Source of the DNA: Marmoricola sp.
GTDB taxonomy: Bacteria > Actinomycetota > Actinomycetes > Propionibacteriales > Nocardioidaceae
Direction: 5' to 3'
Assembly (NCBI GenBank): GCA_025964795.1
Contig: JAOPYC010000017.1
Location: 1 to 59,050, forward strand
Length of the DNA stretch: 59,050 nucleotides
Under the pieces are notes generated by a model. It searched no databases, had not been told where the DNA came from, and worked only from the letters and a program-made list of their open reading frames with translations. Made by a program: the position numbers and the translations under genes. Positions 47,216 to 56,217 of the stretch are shown here, in pieces. Within the stretch, counting starts at the first letter, position 1. Every line of letters begins with the position of its first letter.

Positions 47216-47258
47216 CCCGCGCTGGTTGAGCAGAACCGGATCGGGTATTGATGTACCC

Positions 47259-47789
47259 ATGACCGTCACCCGACTGATCGCCCGCCCGCTGCTCGCCTCC
47301 ACCTTCGTCGTCGGCGGCGTGAGCGCGCTGAAGAACGCTCCCGCCCTGGCTGCCAAGGCCAAGCCGGTGACCGACCGCCTGCGCCCGGCCCTCGCAAAGG
47401 CGGCGCCCCAGGTGAGCATCCCCGAGGACACCGTGACGCTGGTCCGGATCAACGCCGCCGCGCAGATCGTCGCGGGCGTGGCCCTGGCCCGCGGGCGCGC
47501 TCCGCGGCTCTCGAGCACGGTCCTGGCCGCGTCGCTGCTGCCGACGACCGTGGCCGGGCACCAGTTCTGGAAGGAGTCGGACCCGACCGTCAAGGCCAAC
47601 CAGCAGATCCACTTCTTCAAGAACCTCTCGATGGTCGGCGGGCTGCTCCTCGCCTCGGTCGACACCGAGGGTCGCCCGGGCGTCGCCTGGCGGGCCAGGC
47701 ACGGTGCGGGCGCCGTACGCCGCGAGGCCAAGCACCTGCGCCGCGAGGCCAAGCTGCAGGCCAAGGTCGCAGCGAAGTCGATCGGCTAA
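47259..47789 (+). CDS. DoxX-family membrane protein
   Basis: 176 residues with about four hydrophobic segments. The N-terminal MTVTRLIARPLLASTFVVGGVSAL and the loop HQFWKESDP are typical of DoxX-like proteins in actinobacteria. The C-terminus is a basic helix (RREAKHLRREAKLQAK). Function unsettled (redox or sulfur-related roles are proposed for DoxX). I chose the ATG at 47259 over a GTG at 47226. Confidence 0.82.
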   Translation: MTVTRLIARPLLASTFVVGGVSALKNAPALAAKAKPVTDRLRPALAKAAPQVSIPEDTVTLVRINAAAQIVAGVALARGRAPRLSSTVLAASLLPTTVAGHQFWKESDPTVKANQQIHFFKNLSMVGGLLLASVDTEGRPGVAWRARHGAGAVRREAKHLRREAKLQAKVAAKSIG

Positions 47790-47801
47790 TAGCCTCGGTG
47801 C

Positions 47802-49094
47802 GTGGACGCACCCCCGGACATCGGACCTGACACCGGCGCGGCGCTGTGGCCGGCCCCGGTCGCGACGACGCCGGTCGACGTGCGCGTCGAGCTCCCCGGC
47901 TCGAAGTCGCTGACCAACCGCGCCCTGGTGCTGGCGGCGCTGTCCAACGCCCCCTCCGTCGTACGACGGGCCCTGCGCTCGCGTGACACCGAGCTGATGG
48001 CTGCCGCGCTGTCGACGCTGGGCTCGACCGTGGTGACGACCGACGACGACTGGCTGGTCTTCCCCGGGCCACTTCGCGGCGGCTCGATCGACTGCGGCCT
48101 GGCCGGCACGGTGATGCGGTTCCTCCCACCGGTGGCCGCCCTGGCCAAGGGCGTCGTCCGGTTCGACGGGGACCCGCACGCGCGGACCCGCCCGATGGCC
48201 GGCGTGCTGGACGCGCTGCGCGACCTGGGTGCGCACATCGACGACGAGGGCCGCGGCACGCTGCCCTTCACGGTCGCCGGCTCCGGCCGGCTGCGCGGTG
48301 GCGAGGTGATCCTCGACGCGTCCGCCTCGAGCCAGTTCGTCTCGGCGTTGCTGCTGGCCGGGGCGCGGTACACCGACGGGGTCGTCGTCCGCCACGTGGG
48401 GCCGCCGGTGCCCTCGCTGCCGCACATCGAGATGACGATCGCCTGCCTGCGAGAGCACGGCGTCGAGGTGTCGTCGGGCGACGACACGTGGACCGTGCCG
48501 CCGTCGAGGATCGAGGCGACCGACGTGACGATCGAGCCCGACCTGTCCAACGCCGCGCCCTTCCTGATGCTGGCGATGACCAGCGGCGGTCGGGTGCGCG
48601 TCCCGGGATGGCCGCGTGAGACCACCCAGGCCGGGGACGCGCTGCGCGACCTGCTCGCCCGGATGGGTGCCGAGGTGGTGCTCGACGACGAGGGGCTCAC
48701 CCTCACCGGCGGCCCGACGCTGCTGGGCCTGGACGCGGACCTGCACGACGCCGGCGAGCTCGCGCCCGCCGTGGCCGCCCTGTGCGCGCTCGCCTCCACC
48801 CCCTCGCGGCTGCGCGGCATCGCGCACATCCGCGGCCACGAGACCGACCGGCTGGCCGCGCTGTCCACCGAGCTGCGCGGGCTCGGAGCGTCGGTCACCG
48901 AGCACGACGACGGATTGTCCTTCGAGCCGGCCACGCTGCACGGGGGCACCTTCCACACCTACGCAGACCACCGGATGGCGCACGCGGGCGTCATCGTCGG
49001 CTCCGCCGTCGCGGGGGTGCTGGTCGAGGACGTCGCCACCACCGCCAAGACCTTCCCCGGCTTCGCCGACGTGTGGGCCGGGCTGCTGAGGTGA
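47802..49094 (+). CDS. aroA: 3-phosphoshikimate 1-carboxyvinyltransferase (EPSP synthase)
   Basis: Shikimate-pathway enzyme of 430 residues joining PEP to shikimate-3-phosphate. Signatures: [18 protein letters not shown] (about 32-49), [37 protein letters not shown] and the late DHRMAH. The LAGTVMRF stretch replaces LGNAGTA-type sequences, as in mycobacteria. GTG at 47802. It is followed by rsgA eight bases on, the mycobacterial aroA-rsgA order. Confidence 0.95.
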   Translation: MDAPPDIGPDTGAALWPAPVATTPVDVRVELPGSKSLTNRALVLAALSNAPSVVRRALRSRDTELMAAALSTLGSTVVTTDDDWLVFPGPLRGGSIDCGLAGTVMRFLPPVAALAKGVVRFDGDPHARTRPMAGVLDALRDLGAHIDDEGRGTLPFTVAGSGRLRGGEVILDASASSQFVSALLLAGARYTDGVVVRHVGPPVPSLPHIEMTIACLREHGVEVSSGDDTWTVPPSRIEATDVTIEPDLSNAAPFLMLAMTSGGRVRVPGWPRETTQAGDALRDLLARMGAEVVLDDEGLTLTGGPTLLGLDADLHDAGELAPAVAALCALASTPSRLRGIAHIRGHETDRLAALSTELRGLGASVTEHDDGLSFEPATLHGGTFHTYADHRMAHAGVIVGSAVAGVLVEDVATTAKTFPGFADVWAGLLR

Positions 49095-49101
49095 CGGCTC
49101 G

Positions 49102-50091
49102 ATGACGACCGGGCGCTACGGCAGCGAGGACCCGGAGAGCTATGAGCGGCCCCGTCGCCACACGCGCCCACGCACCAAGGACCGACCGGCCCACAAGGAC
49201 GCCGTGCCCGCGGTCGTCGTCACCGTCGACCGTGGCCGCTACACCTGCCGGCTCGGCGAGACCGAGCCGATCGTGACCGCGATGAAGTCCCGGTCGCTGG
49301 GACCGAAGGCGGTGATCACCGGGGACCGGGTGCGCCTGGTCGGGGACACGTCCGGTGACGACGGCTCGCTGGCCCGGATCGTCACGGTGGACGAGCGCAC
49401 GACCGTGCTGCGCCGTACGGCCGACGACGACGACCCGGTCGAGCGCGTCATCGTCGCCAACGCCGACCAGCTCGTCATCGTCACCGCGCTGGCGGACCCC
49501 GAGCCGCGGCAGGGCCTGATCGACCGGGCCCTGGTCGCGGCGTACGACGCGGGGATGGACCCACTGCTCTGCCTCACCAAGGCGGACCTCGCCGACCCCG
49601 AGCCGCTGCTGAGCAGCTATCGGCCGCTGGGCGTGCCGTACGTCGTGACGCAGCGCGGCGCCGACCTGGCCGAGATCGTCGAACGGCTCGCCGGCCGCAC
49701 CAGCGTGCTGCTCGGGCACAGCGGCGTCGGCAAGTCCACGCTGGTGAACGCCCTGGTGCCCGACGCGTTCCGCGAGGTGGGCGTGGTGAACACGGTGACC
49801 GGTCGTGGGCGGCACACCTCGGTGAGCGCGATCATGCTGGCGCTACCCGGTGGTGGCTGGATCGTCGACACCCCGGGCATCCGGTCGTTCGGGCTCGCGC
49901 ACGTCGACCCCGACAAGCTGATCGAGGCCTTCCCCGACCTGCACGAGCTCACCCGGGACTGCCCGCGCGGCTGCACGCACGGTGAGAACGAGCCCGAGTG
50001 CGGGCTCAGCGAGGCCACCGGTCAGGAGGCCGATCGGGTGCAGTCGTTCCGGCGGCTGCTGGCGAGCCGGGAGGCGGCCGAGCACTACTGA
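49102..50091 (+). CDS. rsgA: Ribosome small-subunit GTPase A
   Basis: Circularly permuted GTPase that helps mature the 30S subunit, 329 residues. OB-fold N-terminus (about 35-100), then G4 TKAD, P-loop GHSGVGKST and G3 DTPG in the permuted order. The C-terminal zinc knuckle is C-x3-C-x-H-x5-C (CPRGCTHGENEPEC). The start is ATG at 49102. Confidence 0.95.
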   Translation: MTTGRYGSEDPESYERPRRHTRPRTKDRPAHKDAVPAVVVTVDRGRYTCRLGETEPIVTAMKSRSLGPKAVITGDRVRLVGDTSGDDGSLARIVTVDERTTVLRRTADDDDPVERVIVANADQLVIVTALADPEPRQGLIDRALVAAYDAGMDPLLCLTKADLADPEPLLSSYRPLGVPYVVTQRGADLAEIVERLAGRTSVLLGHSGVGKSTLVNALVPDAFREVGVVNTVTGRGRHTSVSAIMLALPGGGWIVDTPGIRSFGLAHVDPDKLIEAFPDLHELTRDCPRGCTHGENEPECGLSEATGQEADRVQSFRRLLASREAAEHY

Positions 50092-50100
50092 CCCGAGCGG

Positions 50101-50568
50101 TCAGTTCTTCCAGACCGCGCGGGCCCCGGCGTCACCGGTGAGGAAGACCAGCACCAGCACGGCGATCGCCGCGAGGGGCACCAGCACCATCAGCGGCTTC
50201 TCCAGCGCGGCCAGCTTCGCCGTCCGGTCCTTGCCGCCGGCCAGCCGGGTGACGTGCGGCCACACCGCGAAGGCCACGACGACGAGGGCACCGAAGATCC
50301 ACATCGAGATCATCAGCCGCTCGCCCCACTCCTCGTGGGTCTTGACCAGCGGCGACTCGAGGCCGCGGCCCTTCTCGAGGTCCTCCCCGGTCAGCGTGGC
50401 GACGTAGGTCGCGACGGTCGCCCCGACCGTGACCACCAGGGCCGGCCACCGGGCCAGCCAGCGCCACTTCGGCACCGACATCGCGATGCCGAGGAGCGCC
50501 GCGAGGGGCACGAACACCACCACGGCGTGCACGACGAGCGGGTGGAGGGGTACCCCGTTGAGCTCCAT
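50101..50568 (-). CDS. DUF2231 membrane protein
   Basis: 155 residues with four hydrophobic helices (about 8-28, 38-58, 83-104 and 125-145). The opening MELNGVPLHPLVVHAVVVFVPLA is the DUF2231 hallmark (HPxxVH). Function unknown; a redox or heme role has been suggested for relatives. ATG at 50568. Convergent with rsgA (nine bases apart) and divergent from hisN (120 bases). Confidence 0.88.
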   Translation of the reverse strand: MELNGVPLHPLVVHAVVVFVPLAALLGIAMSVPKWRWLARWPALVVTVGATVATYVATLTGEDLEKGRGLESPLVKTHEEWGERLMISMWIFGALVVVAFAVWPHVTRLAGGKDRTAKLAALEKPLMVLVPLAAIAVLVLVFLTGDAGARAVWKN

Positions 50569-50688
50569 GCCGCCGATCGTATTCGCCGGTCCGGGGCGGC
50601 TCTCCTGTCCATTGGTCCTACGACCACGGGCGAGTCGGCCCGGAGGCACGGCGCACCGCGGCGTTTCCCGGGGCTTACCCTGTGCACC

Positions 50689-51561
50689 ATGCCGACCGAC
50701 TTCACCGACGACCTCCGGCTGGCCCACGTGCTGGCCGACGACGCCGATGCCCTCTCCGAAGCCAGGTTCAAGGCGATCGACCTGCACGTGATGACCAAGC
50801 CCGACCTGACGCCGGTCACCGACGCCGATCGCTCGGTGGAGGAGGGCATCCGTCGTACGTTGTCGCGGGCGCGGTCACGTGACGCCGTCGTGGGCGAGGA
50901 GACCGGGTCGACCGGCCACAGCCAGCGCCGCTGGGTGGTGGACCCGATCGACGGCACCAAGAACTTCGTGCGCGGCGTGCCCGTCTGGGCCACGCTGATC
51001 GCGCTGATGGTCGACGACGAGGTGGTCGTGGGCGTGGTGTCCGCGCCGATGCTGAACCGCCGCTGGTGGGCGATGAAGGGCGGTGGCGCCTGGACCGGGA
51101 AGTCGCTGCTGCGCGCCACGGCCTGCCAGGTCTCCGACGTCTCCCGGGTCGAGGACGCGTCGCTGTCCTACTCCTCGCTCTCCGGCTGGGACGAGCGCGG
51201 CCGGCTCGACGACTTCCTGTCCCTGTCCCGGCGCTGCTGGCGCACGCGGGCGTACGGCGACTTCTGGTCCTACATGCTCGTCGCCGAGGGGGCGGTCGAC
51301 ATCGCGACCGAGCCCCAGCTCGAGCTCTACGACATGGCGGCCCTCGACATCATCGTGCGCGAGGCCGGTGGTTACTTCACCTCGCTCGACGGCGAGCCCG
51401 GCCCGACGGGGGGCAGCGCGCTGGCCACCAACGGCAAGCTGCACGACCAGGCCCTGGCCTTCCTGGGCTCGATCCCGGAGCAGGGCGACCCGCACCCCGG
51501 TGGCACCGTGCACGACCTGAGCTCGCGCCGCGGCGAGCCGGCCCACGACCGCGAGTCCTGA
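50689..51561 (+). CDS. hisN: Histidinol-phosphate phosphatase, inositol-monophosphatase fold
   Basis: 290 residues. Metal-site motifs GEETG and DPIDGTKNFVRGVP, and the second motif LYDMAALDIIVREAGG. Within the IMPase superfamily the local order (aroA-rsgA-hisN) and DPIDGTKNFVRG favour actinobacterial HisN over inositol-1-phosphatase. ATG at 50689. The C-terminal about 25 residues are polar. Confidence 0.9.
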   Translation: MPTDFTDDLRLAHVLADDADALSEARFKAIDLHVMTKPDLTPVTDADRSVEEGIRRTLSRARSRDAVVGEETGSTGHSQRRWVVDPIDGTKNFVRGVPVWATLIALMVDDEVVVGVVSAPMLNRRWWAMKGGGAWTGKSLLRATACQVSDVSRVEDASLSYSSLSGWDERGRLDDFLSLSRRCWRTRAYGDFWSYMLVAEGAVDIATEPQLELYDMAALDIIVREAGGYFTSLDGEPGPTGGSALATNGKLHDQALAFLGSIPEQGDPHPGGTVHDLSSRRGEPAHDRES

Positions 51562-51642
51562 ACCGCCCCTGTGCACAAGGGCGCAAGCGCACTAGATTGC
51601 GAGGAAGACCTCCACGCAGCCCCCGAAGCGAAGGGCCAGACC

Positions 51643-52074
51643 ATGAAGATCAGCGACGTCATCCGCGGCAAGTCCACCAGCGGCGTCATCACGATCAGCC
51701 CCGGCGCCACCGTCCGTGACCTGCTCGCCCTGCTCTCCGAGCACAACATCGGCGCGGTCATCGTCAGCGACGACGGCGCCACGGTCGGCGGCATCGTCAG
51801 CGAGCGTGACGTCGTCCGCAAGCTGCACGGCAACGACGCCGTGCTCGACGGCCCGGTCGAGGCGATCATGACCGCCGTCGTCCAGACCTGCGAGCCGGGG
51901 CACGACGTCGACGAGCTGATGGGCCTGATGACCGAGCACCGGATCCGGCACGTGCCCGTGGTCGAGAACGGCGAGCTGGTCGCGGTGATCAGCATCGGCG
52001 ACGTCGTGAAGAGCCGGATCACGCAGCTGGAGTTCGAGCGCGACCAGCTCGACAGCTACGTGCACCAGACCTGA
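51643..52074 (+). CDS. CBS-domain protein
   Basis: 143 residues made of two CBS motifs (about 8-62 and 72-128) and a C-terminal helix. Such stand-alone pairs bind adenine nucleotides or NAD(H) and act as sensors; the partner is unknown. ATG at 51643 with AAGGG seven bases upstream; the earlier in-frame start has no ribosome site. Its stop is one base from that of the convergent VOC gene. Confidence 0.9.
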   Translation: MKISDVIRGKSTSGVITISPGATVRDLLALLSEHNIGAVIVSDDGATVGGIVSERDVVRKLHGNDAVLDGPVEAIMTAVVQTCEPGHDVDELMGLMTEHRIRHVPVVENGELVAVISIGDVVKSRITQLEFERDQLDSYVHQT

Positions 52075-52075
52075 G

Positions 52076-52465
52076 TCACTCGGCCTGCTCCTCCGCCTCG
52101 TCGACGTAGAGGCAGAACGGGTGGCCGGCAGGGTCGAGGCAGACCCGGACGTCGTCCTGCGGCTGGAACTCCGCCAGCCTGGCCCCGCACGCCAGCGCGT
52201 GCGCCAGCGCGCCCTCGAGGTCGTCGACCCGCACCTCGAGGTGCGACTGCGTGGGCGGCCGCCCGGGCTCGCTGGGCCACACCGGCGGCTGGTAGTGCTG
52301 GTCGAGCTCGAAGGCCAGCGGGATCGAGCCCCGACCGCCGATGACCACCCACTCCGGCTCGTCGGTCTCCACCTCCAGCCCGAGCAGCGCCGCGTAGAAC
52401 CGGGAGAGGCCCTGCGGGTCCGAGGAGCTGAGGTTGACCGTGGAGACCCTGATGCCATGTTCCAT
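52076..52465 (-). CDS. VOC (glyoxalase/bleomycin-resistance fold) protein
   Basis: 129 residues with two beta-alpha-beta-beta-beta modules: STVNLSSSDPQGLSRFYAALLGLEV and QSHLEVRVDDLEGALAHALACGARL, closing with VCLDPAGHPFCLYVDE. Metal ligands of the glyoxalase type are only partly present. Function unknown. The start is ATG at 52465. Divergent from the FKBP gene across 57 bases. Confidence 0.85.
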   Translation of the reverse strand: MEHGIRVSTVNLSSSDPQGLSRFYAALLGLEVETDEPEWVVIGGRGSIPLAFELDQHYQPPVWPSEPGRPPTQSHLEVRVDDLEGALAHALACGARLAEFQPQDDVRVCLDPAGHPFCLYVDEAEEQAE

Positions 52466-52522
52466 GGCACCTGATCCAACCACCCTGACGGTGTCGCGAA
52501 CAGGCGTGGGAGGGTGGAGTCC

Positions 52523-52897
52523 ATGACTGCAGAGAAGCCTGAGATCGACCCGCCCGACGGCCCACCCCCCTCCGACCTCGAGGTCGTCGAGCTCACCGAG
52601 GGCGACGGCGCCGAGGCCACCGCCGGCAGCACCGTCTCGGTGCACTACGTCGGCGTGGCCCACTCGACCGGTGAGGAGTTCGACGCGTCGTACAACCGCG
52701 GGGCTCCCCTGGACTTCCGCCTCGGCGTCGGCCAGGTCATCTCCGGCTGGGACCAGGGCGTCCAGGGCATGAAGGTCGGCGGCCGCCGCCGCCTCGTCAT
52801 CCCCCCGCACCTCGGCTACGGCGACCGCGGCGCCGGCGGCGTGATCAAGCCCGGCGAGACGCTGATCTTCGTGGTGGACCTGCTCGACGTTCGCTGA
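52523..52897 (+). CDS. FKBP-type peptidyl-prolyl isomerase
   Basis: 124 residues, a single cytosolic FKBP domain after a 25-residue Pro/Asp/Glu-rich leader: VSVHYVGVAHSTGEEFDASYNRG, LGVGQVISGWDQGVQGMKVGGRR, IPPHLGYGDRGAGG and LIFVVDLLDV. The drug-pocket aromatic and Asp residues are conserved. ATG at 52523 with GGAG three bases and GGGAGGG about ten bases before it. A hairpin follows the stop. Confidence 0.94.
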   Translation: MTAEKPEIDPPDGPPPSDLEVVELTEGDGAEATAGSTVSVHYVGVAHSTGEEFDASYNRGAPLDFRLGVGQVISGWDQGVQGMKVGGRRRLVIPPHLGYGDRGAGGVIKPGETLIFVVDLLDVR

Positions 52898-52909
52898 GCG
52901 TTGTGGGAC

Positions 52910-52942
52910 TGCAGGTTCCCCGGGTACCCGGGGGAACCTGCA
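52910..52942. terminator. Bidirectional hairpin between FKBP and S4 genes
   Basis: TGCAGGTTCCCCGGG (52910-52924) pairs with 52927-52942 around TA, with one bulged base; the centre is the palindrome CCCGGGTACCCGGG. It lies between two convergent genes (ends at 52897 and 52947), so it can serve both. No T-run is present on either strand. Confidence 0.65.
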
Positions 52943-52946
52943 CCGC

Positions 52947-53171
52947 TCACCCCGACGCCACCCGCGACCGCACCCCGCCGAGCCCGACCACGTCGCCGAC
53001 CACCAGCTGACGGCCGCGCCGGGTCTCGACCTCGCCGTTGACGGTGACCGCGCCCTGGATCATCAGCTCCTTGGCGTCGGAGCCGCTCTCGATCAGGTTG
53101 GCGAGCTTGAGGAACTGGCCGAGGCGGATGGAGGCGTCGCGGATCGGGACGTCCTCGATCGGGGCGGCCAT
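52947..53171 (-). CDS. S4-domain RNA-binding protein
   Basis: 74 residues, essentially one S4 domain: IRLGQFLKLANLIESGSDAKELMIQGAVTVNGEVETRRGRQL. This is the YaaA/RlbA-type stand-alone S4 protein, probably binding rRNA or tRNA. ATG at 53171 shares one base with the stop of the upstream DUF445 gene (TGATG), so the two are translated together. Confidence 0.9.
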   Translation of the reverse strand: MAAPIEDVPIRDASIRLGQFLKLANLIESGSDAKELMIQGAVTVNGEVETRRGRQLVVGDVVGLGGVRSRVASG

Positions 53172-54427
53172 CAGAGCACCTGCGCGACGGCGTGGATGAC
53201 GACGCCGACCAGGCCGCCGACGACCGTGCCGTTGATCCGGATGAACTGCAGGTCTCGGCCGACGTGCAGCTCGATCTTGCGAGCGGCCTCCTTGCCGTCC
53301 CAGCGCTCGATGGTCTGGGTGATCACCGCGGTGAGCTCGTTGCCGTAGCGGCCCACCGCCCAGACCACGAAGTCAGCGGCCCAGGTGTCCAGCCGCGAGC
53401 GCAGGTCGCTGTCGGTGCCGATGCGTCGGCCGAAGCCCGCCAGCTCCCCGGCCGCACGGTCGCGCAGCGGTCCCTCCTCGTCCTCGAGGGCCCCGAGCAG
53501 GGCCTGGCGGAACGCGCTCCACAGCGACATGCCGGTGACCACCATCTGCGGCTGCTCCAGCACGCGCAGCTTCAGGTTCTCGGCGCGCTCCTGGGTCGCG
53601 GCGTCGTGGAGCAGGTCCTGCGCGAGCTGGCCCAGCAGGCTGTCCAGGGCGAGCCGCGCGTGGTGCTGCGGGTCGCGGCGGATGTCGGCCATCCACCGGA
53701 CCGCCTCCAGGTGGATCCGCGTGGTGACCGCCTCGTTGAGCCGGTCGGGGGCCCACCAGGGGGCACGCTCGCCGAGCACCTCGGAGAACGTGTCCTGGTT
53801 GTGCACCAGCCACCGGTGCCCCTCCTCGAGGGCCAGGTCCACCAGGCCGTGGTGCGCGTCGTCGCGCAGGATCTCCTGGAGCAGACTGCCCGCCACCGGC
53901 GAGATCGGCTCCTCCATGAAGCGCGGGATCAGCACCTCGCGCACGACGGACTCGACGTCCTCGTCGCGCATCCGGCGCAGTCCGAGCGCCAGCACCGTGG
54001 TGGCCTCGGCGACCACGCGCTGGGCGTTGGCCGGCTCGGTGAGCCACACGCCGATGCGGCGCGAGATGTCGGCAGCGGTCAGCCGCTCGCGGATGACGTC
54101 CTCGTTGAGGAAGTTCTCCGAGAAGAACTCCTCCAGGCTCTTGCCGAACTCGTCCTTCTTGCGCGGCACCAGGGCGGTGTGCGGGATCGGCAGCCCCAGC
54201 GGGTGCCGGAACAGCGCCGTCACCGCGAACCAGTCGGCGATCGCGCCGACCATGCTCGCCTCGGCGCCCGCGTTGACGTAGCCCCAGAACCCGTCCCGGT
54301 CCTGCGTGACCAGGTAGACCACCGCCGCGAACAGCAGCAAGCCGCCGGCCACGGCCTGCATCCGGCGCAGGCGCGTACGCCGCAGCGCATCCGCCTCGGT
54401 CTCCTGGGTGATCAGTGCAGTAGCCAT
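53171..54427 (-). CDS. DUF445 (YjiN-like) membrane-associated protein
   Basis: 418 residues. Hydrophobic helices near the N-terminus (about 27-45, and the GAEASMVGAIADWFAVTALF motif about 55-75) and a hydrophobic C-terminal end (GTVVGGLVGVVIHAVAQVL), with a long helical soluble part between. DUF445 members are widespread and poorly characterised. ATG at 54427; divergent from the secreted protein gene by 59 bases. Confidence 0.88.
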   Translation of the reverse strand: MATALITQETEADALRRTRLRRMQAVAGGLLLFAAVVYLVTQDRDGFWGYVNAGAEASMVGAIADWFAVTALFRHPLGLPIPHTALVPRKKDEFGKSLEEFFSENFLNEDVIRERLTAADISRRIGVWLTEPANAQRVVAEATTVLALGLRRMRDEDVESVVREVLIPRFMEEPISPVAGSLLQEILRDDAHHGLVDLALEEGHRWLVHNQDTFSEVLGERAPWWAPDRLNEAVTTRIHLEAVRWMADIRRDPQHHARLALDSLLGQLAQDLLHDAATQERAENLKLRVLEQPQMVVTGMSLWSAFRQALLGALEDEEGPLRDRAAGELAGFGRRIGTDSDLRSRLDTWAADFVVWAVGRYGNELTAVITQTIERWDGKEAARKIELHVGRDLQFIRINGTVVGGLVGVVIHAVAQVL

Positions 54428-54486
54428 CTCCCCCGAAACCTATCGACACGACGAGAAGACGCAGGTCAACCCCCTACACTCCGGGG

Positions 54487-56133
54487 GTGTACCGCACCCT
54501 TCGCGTCCTCCTCGTGGCGCTGCTCGCCCTCGTCCTCGCGACGTCGGCGCCGCTGGCCGCCACCGCCGACCAGGGGTCCGGGTCCCTCCCCACGCCGAGC
54601 CCGAACAGGCACGGCTTCACCCATGACGACGCGCTCGACCTGCTGGCCAAGGCGCGCCGGCAGCTCCGCCCGGACACCCGGCGCGTGCGCGAGCGCAAGC
54701 CGGTCGGCCAGGGCGCCTCGACCGACATCACCATGACGCTGCGCGACCTCTACCTGGCGCGACCGCTGTTGACGGGCGAGCAGCGTCGACAGGCCGACGC
54801 GATGCTCGCCCGTCCCTCGGACCCGGACGGGGACGACCTCGGCGGCGGCGCCCCGGTCACCTACCCCACGCTCGGGCGCGCCCACTGGTGCCCGACCGGC
54901 GGCATCGCCTGCATCCACTGGGTCACCACGGGCGCCGAGCGGATCAGCACCGCCGACGCCGACCTCGACGGCGTCCCGGACTACGCGGAGACCGTCTACG
55001 CGACGATGGCCCAGGTCTGGAACGCCGAGACCGGCACCATGGGCTACCGCACCCCGCTGCCCGACGACGGCACCGCGACCGACGCCGACAACCCGGACTC
55101 GAAGCTGGACATCTACCTGGCCGACCTCGGCACCCGCGGCCTCTACGGCTACTGCGCCCCCGAGGGCAGTGCCGCGGCCCGGCAGGTGAGCGGCTACTGC
55201 GTCCTGGACAACGACTTCTCCCGCACCCAGTACGGCATCGCGCCGATCAACGCCCTCCGGGTCACCGCAGCTCACGAGTTCTTCCACGCCATCCAGTTCG
55301 GGTACGACGTCGACGAGGACGTCTGGTTCATGGAGGGCTCGGCCGCGTGGATCGAGGACGAGGTCTACGACGCGATCAACGACAACTACCAGTTCCTCCG
55401 CGACAGCCCCATCCGCTACCCGCACGCGCCCCTCGACTACAGCGTCGGCATCCACCGCTACGGCGCCTTCCTGTTCTTCAAGTACGCCGCGGAACGGCTC
55501 CGTGACCGCAACGTCGTCCGCCAGTTCTGGGACGCCGCGGCCGCCCCCCGCGACCGGTTCTCGCTGCAGTCGATCCGTGCGGTGATCGCCGCGCGGCACG
55601 TCAGCTGGGCCACGTTCTTCTCGGTGTTCGCCAGCTGGAACACGCTGCCGGCGGGGAGCTACTCCGAGCGTGGGGCCTACCCCGCCCCGGCGTACGCCCT
55701 GACCAAGGTGCTCTCCACGCGCAGCAGGGCGGCGCGGACGACGGGCTGGCGCAGCCTGAACCTGCCGCACGCGTCCAGCTCCACGATCCGGCTCGTGCCC
55801 AACGCGCGGCTCAAGCCGCGCAAGCGGGTCCTGGTCGAGGTGAACGCCCCCAACTCCGCACGCGGGGCCACCGCCCTGATCCAGCGCCGCTTCCGCAACG
55901 GCACCGTCACGCACGCGATGATGCCGCTGAACAGCCGTGGCGACGGACGGGCGCTGCTCGGCTTCGACCGCCGGGTGATCTCCTCCATCGTCGTGGTGGT
56001 GAGCAACACCAGCACCACGATGCGCGACTGTGGGCACGTCGGCGACGGGTACGGCGGGCCGCTCTACTCCTGCTACGGCCGTGGCTACTTCGACCGCGCC
56101 CAGACCTACTCGGTGCGCGCCACGCTGCGCTGA
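54487..56133 (+). CDS. Secreted HExxH protein, putative zinc metalloprotease
   Basis: 548 residues. Signal peptide MYRTLRVLLVALLALVLATS with a likely cut after ATA (about residue 27). Mid-protein: an Asp-rich EF-hand-like loop DADLDGVPDYAE (157-168), a second Asp-rich stretch (TDADNPDSKLDIYLAD), then HEFFH at 263-267 with a candidate third ligand Glu283 in FMEGSAAWIEDE. This is gluzincin-like and resembles the MXAN_6640 family of putative metalloproteases. The C-terminal about 150 residues look beta-rich. Cys135/142 and Cys223/238 may form disulfides. The start is GTG at 54487. No pro-peptide boundary or substrate can be named. Confidence 0.8.
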   Translation: MYRTLRVLLVALLALVLATSAPLAATADQGSGSLPTPSPNRHGFTHDDALDLLAKARRQLRPDTRRVRERKPVGQGASTDITMTLRDLYLARPLLTGEQRRQADAMLARPSDPDGDDLGGGAPVTYPTLGRAHWCPTGGIACIHWVTTGAERISTADADLDGVPDYAETVYATMAQVWNAETGTMGYRTPLPDDGTATDADNPDSKLDIYLADLGTRGLYGYCAPEGSAAARQVSGYCVLDNDFSRTQYGIAPINALRVTAAHEFFHAIQFGYDVDEDVWFMEGSAAWIEDEVYDAINDNYQFLRDSPIRYPHAPLDYSVGIHRYGAFLFFKYAAERLRDRNVVRQFWDAAAAPRDRFSLQSIRAVIAARHVSWATFFSVFASWNTLPAGSYSERGAYPAPAYALTKVLSTRSRAARTTGWRSLNLPHASSSTIRLVPNARLKPRKRVLVEVNAPNSARGATALIQRRFRNGTVTHAMMPLNSRGDGRALLGFDRRVISSIVVVVSNTSTTMRDCGHVGDGYGGPLYSCYGRGYFDRAQTYSVRATLR

Positions 56134-56217
56134 GCCCCCAAGGAACAAAGCTGACATCCGGATCGCCTGCCCCTACGAACCACCGTCTGAGCCCACCCGA
56201 CCCCCGAGGAGAACCAC

